From assembly GCF_030818935.1 (NCBI RefSeq), contig NZ_JAUTBD010000001.1, forward strand, positions 3,410,001 through 3,474,000: a stretch of DNA of 64,000 nt, given 5' to 3'. The stretch is from Microbacterium sp. SORGH_AS_1204. Lineage in GTDB: Bacteria; Actinomycetota; Actinomycetes; Actinomycetales; Microbacteriaceae. The notes below the pieces were generated by a model. That model was not told the origin of the DNA and ran no database searches. It saw nothing but the letters and a program-made list of their open reading frames with translations. The position numbers were made by a program, and so were the translations under genes. This document shows, one piece after another, positions 63,698 to 64,000 of this stretch; the first letter of the stretch is position 1; every line of letters starts with the position of its first letter.

Positions 63698-64000
63698 GTG
63701 AGCACCTCCACCCGCCGCGACGCCGTCGAGAACCGCGCCGGCATCCTGACCGCGGCCACCGCCGCCATCGGCCACGACCCGCGGGCGTCGATCGACACGA
63801 TCGCCCGCCGCGCCGGCCTCTCGCGCCGTGCCCTGTACGGCCACTTCGACGACCGCAACGCCATCGTCCGCGAGGTCATCGCCGCCGGCGCCGAGCGTTT
63901 CAACGCCATCGCCGCGGGCATCGACGACGCCGATTCGCGCGTCGCGCTGGCCCGCCTGGCATCCGAACTCTGGCGTGAAGCCGCGCACGTGCAGGCCGCC
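63698..64000 (+). CDS. TetR family regulator, partial at the right edge
   Basis: Only the first 101 codons are inside the window. The N-terminal HTH is clear: ENRAGILTAATAAIGHDPRAS then IDTIARRAGLSRRALYGHFDD and NAIVREVIAAGAERF, which matches TetR_N. GTG at 63698 is supported by the -10 box and by the family start. A dyad operator precedes it. The ligand-binding domain and any controlled gene are outside the window. Confidence 0.87.
   Translation, partial: MSTSTRRDAVENRAGILTAATAAIGHDPRASIDTIARRAGLSRRALYGHFDDRNAIVREVIAAGAERFNAIAAGIDDADSRVALARLASELWREAAHVQAA

Overview
The window reads as chromosome of a high-GC actinobacterium, most likely Microbacterium or a close Microbacteriaceae relative. 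This rests on the very high GC content, genes packed with ATGA or GTGA overlaps, many leaderless genes (a TANNNT -10 box 6-8 nt before the start codon), the protein families present, and the heavily over-used heptamer GGATGCC/GGCATCC. No rRNA, tRNA, CRISPR array, transposase or prophage gene was seen. Genus is inference, not a database result.

Layout. 1-6795: a lower-GC TIR-like/TPR gene running off the left edge, a GH43-like beta-propeller protein, a pterin dehydratase-like/VOC protein, a DUF429 protein, a small membrane protein, an AraC regulator and an MFS exporter broken by a one-base frameshift. 6935-21535: a glycan-use locus built around a divergent regulator. Leftward run a DeoR repressor, a GH4 glycosidase, a GH38 alpha-mannosidase and an MFS transporter; rightward run a PfkB kinase, an ABC sugar importer, glucosamine-6-phosphate deaminase and a GH2 beta-galactosidase. 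The pieces fit uptake of amino-sugar-containing oligosaccharides, their hydrolysis, phosphorylation and entry into glycolysis. 21536-26399: a Fic protein behind a promoter dyad, two divergent citrate synthase paralogues (one with an N-terminal HTH), a Phd/PIN toxin-antitoxin pair and a DUF1232 protein.

26406-40093: molybdenum-cofactor genes (mobA with a C-terminal DUF6457-like domain, moeA) and, further on, fdhD plus a YdeP/FdhF-type molybdopterin oxidoreductase. Between them lie a DUF1990 gene, a second ABC sugar importer and a six-gene alkaline-shock/envelope-stress operon (Asp23, DUF2273-like, an Asp23-like gene frameshifted in a G6 run, DUF6286, AmaP-like, and Asp23 with a repetitive helical tail). 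40370-50003: a lipoprotein, a DUF1264 protein, glycerate kinase, a CBU_0592-like membrane protein, purL with a 45-aa membrane peptide behind it, two tandem leaderless paralogues of an unrecognised family, DUF3253 and DUF2071 proteins. 50219-64000: an OpuA-type glycine-betaine importer, chorismate mutase, an AI-2E family protein, a lactonase plus purA operon, a Pr6Pr membrane protein, a secreted GH6 glucanase, a cyclophilin lipoprotein, argG and the start of a TetR regulator.

The most unusual non-coding content is repeats. Three convergent intergenic regions carry nested dyads with one geometry (8-bp word, 11 bp, same word, 11 or 17 bp, then the inverted word twice, again 11 bp apart). There is also a 130-bp VNTR at 55790-56268 and several shorter tandem arrays beside purL, the betaine operon, fdhD and argG.
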